A stretch of DNA of 36,382 nucleotides from the NCBI RefSeq assembly GCF_029081005.1, contig NZ_JAJQTQ010000032.1, positions 1 to 36,382 of the forward strand. Direction: 5' to 3'. Positions 34,261-36,382 of the stretch are shown here, in pieces. The stretch comes from Halomonas elongata (GTDB taxonomy: Bacteria > Pseudomonadota > Gammaproteobacteria > Pseudomonadales > Halomonadaceae). The position numbers and the translations under genes were made by a program. How positions within the stretch are numbered: the first letter of the stretch is position 1; every line of letters starts with the position of its first letter. The notes beneath the pieces are model-generated. The model had not been told where the DNA came from. It ran no database searches and worked only from the letters and a program-made list of their open reading frames with translations.

Positions 34261-35058
34261 ATGTCTTCTGCCGCTTCCGATCCTCGACGCGCATCGAGCC
34301 CTGACATCGCCGACTTCCTCGCCGAGGCCATCTTCGCGGGGGAGTATGTGCCGGGTGACTTCGTGCCCAAGGAACTGGACCTCTGCGAGCGCTTCGGCGT
34401 CAGCCGCAGCACGGTCCGCAGCGCCCTGCAGACCCTGGTGGCGGCGGGCCTGTTGACGCGCATTTCCGGGCAAGGCTCGCGGGTGCGTGCCTTGCAGGAA
34501 TGGCACCTGCTGGACCCGCGTGTCAGCGGCTGGATGGCACGTTTCGCTCAACCGAATCCGCGCATCCAGCGTGAGATATTCGCCTTTCGGGTGGCGGTCG
34601 AGCCCTATGTGGCGCGTCTGGCGGCGGAACACGCCACGGCGGCGGACCTGCTGGCCATCGAATCCGCCCATGAAGGCATGATCCGCGCCCTGGAGCATGA
34701 CGACCTGCATTGGCAGGGCATCTCCCATAACGATTATGACGTGGCCTTTCACGAGGCGATCTTCGCGGCCTCGCACAACCTGGTCTGGGCACAGATCAGC
34801 CACGTTCTCAAACCGGCCATCGCGCTGCTGGTGGAGAAATCCAATCATAGCGCCGATGAGCTCAACGACAGCATGGAACGCCATCGCCGGGTGATGGAGG
34901 CGATTCGCCTGCGTCAGCCCCAACGGGCCGCCCAGGCGGCCCTGGCGGTGCTGGAACGCACCGGCCGGGATCTGGGCCTCGAGGAATTGATGCCCAGTGT
35001 TCCCGCTATCGAAGTCACGACAACCGTTTCAACAACAAGCGATAAGGAAGCCTCATGA
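34261..35058 (+). CDS. GntR family regulator, FadR/FCD subfamily
   Basis: 265 aa. Winged helix (residues about 12-75): IADFLAEAIFAGEYVPGDFV, ELDLCERFGVSRSTVRSALQ and TLVAAGLLTRISGQGSRV. It is followed by EWHLLDPRVSGWM (80-92), close to the WNLLDP linker of FadR-type regulators of sugar-acid catabolism such as DgoR, and the all-helical FCD ligand domain with VAFHEAIFAASHNLVW. The last FCD metal histidine appears to be missing near the C-terminus. It probably represses the TRAP operon downstream in response to the transported acid. ATG 34261 has no strong ribosome site. Its stop overlaps the dctP start (ATGA), so translation is coupled. Confidence 0.9.
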   Translation: MSSAASDPRRASSPDIADFLAEAIFAGEYVPGDFVPKELDLCERFGVSRSTVRSALQTLVAAGLLTRISGQGSRVRALQEWHLLDPRVSGWMARFAQPNPRIQREIFAFRVAVEPYVARLAAEHATAADLLAIESAHEGMIRALEHDDLHWQGISHNDYDVAFHEAIFAASHNLVWAQISHVLKPAIALLVEKSNHSADELNDSMERHRRVMEAIRLRQPQRAAQAALAVLERTGRDLGLEELMPSVPAIEVTTTVSTTSDKEAS

Positions 35059-36074
35059 TGTCTCGCATGCCACTCAAGACCCTGACCGTCGCCGTGCTCG
35101 GCGCCCTGGCCATCGACGCCCAGGCCGCCGAGTACGAATGGACCTTCCAGACCTCGGAAACTGCCGGGGAGCCCCAGTTCGAGATGAAGAAGGCCTGGGC
35201 CGAGAACGTCGAGCAGATGTCCGATGGTCGTATCGCCATCGAGATCCTGCCGGTCGGCGCGGTGGTGCAGGCCAACCAGACTCTGCAGGCGGTGAAGTCC
35301 GGTATTCTGCAGGGCCACCTGACCGATCCCAGCTATTTCACCGGCCAGGATCCGGCCTTCGGCATGATCGGCAACCTGGTCGGCGCCTGGAGCGATCCGT
35401 ACGACTTCCTCGATTACATGAACAACGCCGGTGGCGAGGCGCTTTACAACAAGCTGGTCGAGCCCTATGGCCTGCACCTGATCGGTGCTGCTGCGACCGG
35501 CCTGGAGTCACTGCCTTCCACCAAGCCGGTTCGTTCCGTCGAGGACATGAAGGGCCTCAAGCTGCGTGCCCCCGAGGGCATGGTTTACAACATCTTCGAG
35601 GCGGCCGGTGCCACGCCGGTCAACCTGCCGGGCTCCGAGGTCTATACCGGCCTGGAAAAGGGCGTGATCGACGCCGCCGACTACACGGTGTTCGCCACCA
35701 ACCAGGCTCAGGGGTTGCATGAGTTCGCCCCCTATCCGCTCTACCCGGGTTTCCATTCGCTGCCGATGGTATCGGTGTCGTTGAACAAGGATATCTGGGA
35801 CGGCCTGCCGGAAGATCTCAAGTCGATCCTCGAGACCTCCGTGGACAGTCTGGCCTACGAGATGGTGGCCGAGCTCAAGACCCGCGACCTGGAAGCGGTG
35901 CGCGAGGCACGGGATAACCCGGATATCGAGATCATCGATCTGCCGGCCGAGGAGCGTCTCAAGTTCCGCAACATCGCCAAGGACGAGTGGGCCACCTGGG
36001 CCGAGAAGAACGAGATCACCCAGGAGTTCTACGACTCCGTGGTGGGTTACCTGGAAAACCATAACCTGATGTGA
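35055..36074 (+). CDS. TRAP transporter substrate-binding protein (DctP family)
   Basis: 339 aa. A signal peptide (MMSRMPLKTLTVAVLGALAI, cleavage after AQA) precedes a periplasmic DctP-type receptor: EYEWTFQTSETAGEPQFEMK, VEQMSDGRIAIEILPVGAVV, MKGLKLRAPEGMVYNIFEAA with the conserved Arg of the carboxylate-binding site, LPGSEVYTGLEKGVIDAADY and LNKDIWDGLPEDLK. DctP proteins bind organic acids; the GntR neighbour suggests a sugar acid or keto acid. It is not TeaA of the ectoine system, whose sequence differs throughout. The start is ATG 35055 (overlapping the GntR stop, AAGGA 6 bases upstream) or ATG 35058. Confidence 0.93.
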   Translation: MMSRMPLKTLTVAVLGALAIDAQAAEYEWTFQTSETAGEPQFEMKKAWAENVEQMSDGRIAIEILPVGAVVQANQTLQAVKSGILQGHLTDPSYFTGQDPAFGMIGNLVGAWSDPYDFLDYMNNAGGEALYNKLVEPYGLHLIGAAATGLESLPSTKPVRSVEDMKGLKLRAPEGMVYNIFEAAGATPVNLPGSEVYTGLEKGVIDAADYTVFATNQAQGLHEFAPYPLYPGFHSLPMVSVSLNKDIWDGLPEDLKSILETSVDSLAYEMVAELKTRDLEAVREARDNPDIEIIDLPAEERLKFRNIAKDEWATWAEKNEITQEFYDSVVGYLENHNLM

Positions 36075-36078
36075 GACG

Positions 36079-36141
36079 CATCGGGCCGACGCGGAGCGGC
36101 CCGATGACATGACCGGACGCGGCGCGTCCCACGGGGCGCGC
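36079..36141 (+). other. Two tandem hairpins between dctP and dctQ
   Basis: CATCGGGCCG (36079-36088) and CGGCCCGATG (36097-36106) form a perfect 10-bp stem. A second hairpin, GGCGCGTCCC with GGGGCGCGCC (36121-36141), has one bulge. Neither is followed by a T-tract, so transcription into dctQ is likely but reduced, or the hairpins protect the dctP mRNA 3' end. This would raise the binding protein over the membrane subunits. Confidence 0.65.
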
Positions 36142-36161
36142 CACTTCGTTGAGGAGTTCCC

Positions 36162-36382
36162 ATGACTCGAGATTCCCGTCGCCCGGAGGAATCGGCGGCC
36201 CCGGCCGTGACCGCGCCCCCCGATCCGGTGCGCAACGCCTTCGATCGAGGCGTGGCAGCCTGCGGCCGCATCGCTGCCTGGCTGGTGCTGGTCGCCATGG
36301 TCATCAGCGTCTATGAAGTGATCATGCGCTACGCCTTCGCCTCGCCCACCTCCTGGGTCCACGAGACGGTGGTCATGCTGGT
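36162..36382 (+). CDS. TRAP transporter small membrane subunit DctQ, 5' part
   Basis: The first 73 residues are seen; the gene runs off the window. After a charged, Pro/Ala-rich start (MTRDSRRPEESAAPAVTAPP) comes a membrane helix CGRIAAWLVLVAMVISVYEV and then IMRYAFASPTSWVHETVVML, the DctQ pattern of R(Y/F)-x-F...W-x-E at the second helix. DctQ bridges the binding protein and the 12-helix DctM permease, which should lie downstream. ATG 36162 follows GAGGAG at 5 bases. Confidence 0.9.
   Translation, partial: MTRDSRRPEESAAPAVTAPPDPVRNAFDRGVAACGRIAAWLVLVAMVISVYEVIMRYAFASPTSWVHETVVML

Noticed and set aside
35055..36382. Ectoine transporter TeaABC
   Set aside because: The binding protein does not resemble TeaA, the regulator is a GntR type, and no TeaD-like gene adjoins.

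Overview
The window reads as chromosomal DNA of a GC-rich, probably halophilic gammaproteobacterium, most likely Halomonas or a close relative in the Halomonadaceae. This is inferred from the combination of RlmM, TusA, EpmC, Uup, SlyA, FadBA and SoxR proteins of gammaproteobacterial type, a BCCT osmolyte transporter, many LysR regulators, a TRAP transporter and acid-rich proteins. Nearly all of it is coding. I see no prophage, integrase, complete insertion sequence, CRISPR array or tRNA.

Layout. 1-113: 3' end of a 5S rRNA and its strong terminator, so an rRNA operon ends here. 258-3679: a BCCT transporter, rlmM, a small ABM-domain protein and tusA. 3679-3821: a 143-bp element with 17-bp terminal inverted repeats that begins inside the tusA stop codon. 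3845-7198 (minus): an unknown protein, a DUF3080-type lipoprotein and a MATE exporter, the last two overlapping. 7199-7566: the longest gene-free stretch, with hairpins whose minus-strand loops carry GGA. 7567-11564: epmC, a degenerate exonuclease-fold protein, tatD and uup. 11667-14589: a universal stress protein, a membrane-anchored unknown, slyA and a DUF5924/DUF2914 membrane protein. 14728-18153: the fatty-acid beta-oxidation operon fadBA, with a PsrA-like operator and a 17-bp-stem terminator. 18234-19999: an exported inorganic pyrophosphatase, a flavodoxin-fold reductase and a PEBP protein.

20050-23265 is the most unusual block: a LysR regulator divergent from a two-gene operon encoding an Fe(II)/2-oxoglutarate oxygenase with an intact HxD...H triad, and an M24-fold enzyme closely resembling the DMSP lyase DddP. 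The second enzyme keeps all six predicted metal ligands but has Gly where DddP is thought to have its catalytic Asp. I read this as a small catabolic pathway of unknown substrate. 23428-26807 holds a secreted retropepsin-like protease, a DCC-family protein, and a DUF2798 membrane protein between two LysR genes. 26825-29123 is a small oxidative-stress cluster: soxR, an aldo/keto reductase and an FMN-dependent quinone-type reductase, with a near-perfect SoxR box and 19-bp-spacer promoter aimed at the aldo/keto reductase.

29303-34072 carries an AGCS sodium:amino-acid symporter, a yeast-type cytosine deaminase, a second ABM-domain protein, a YjfB-type protein, and an operon of a CurA-type MDR reductase with an NDUFA9-like NAD-binding protein. 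The window ends (34261-36382) in a GntR/FadR-type regulator and the start of a tripartite TRAP transporter operon (dctP, partial dctQ), with candidate operator repeats upstream and two hairpins between dctP and dctQ. Family assignments rest on recognised motifs and remembered family sequences; no database search was possible.
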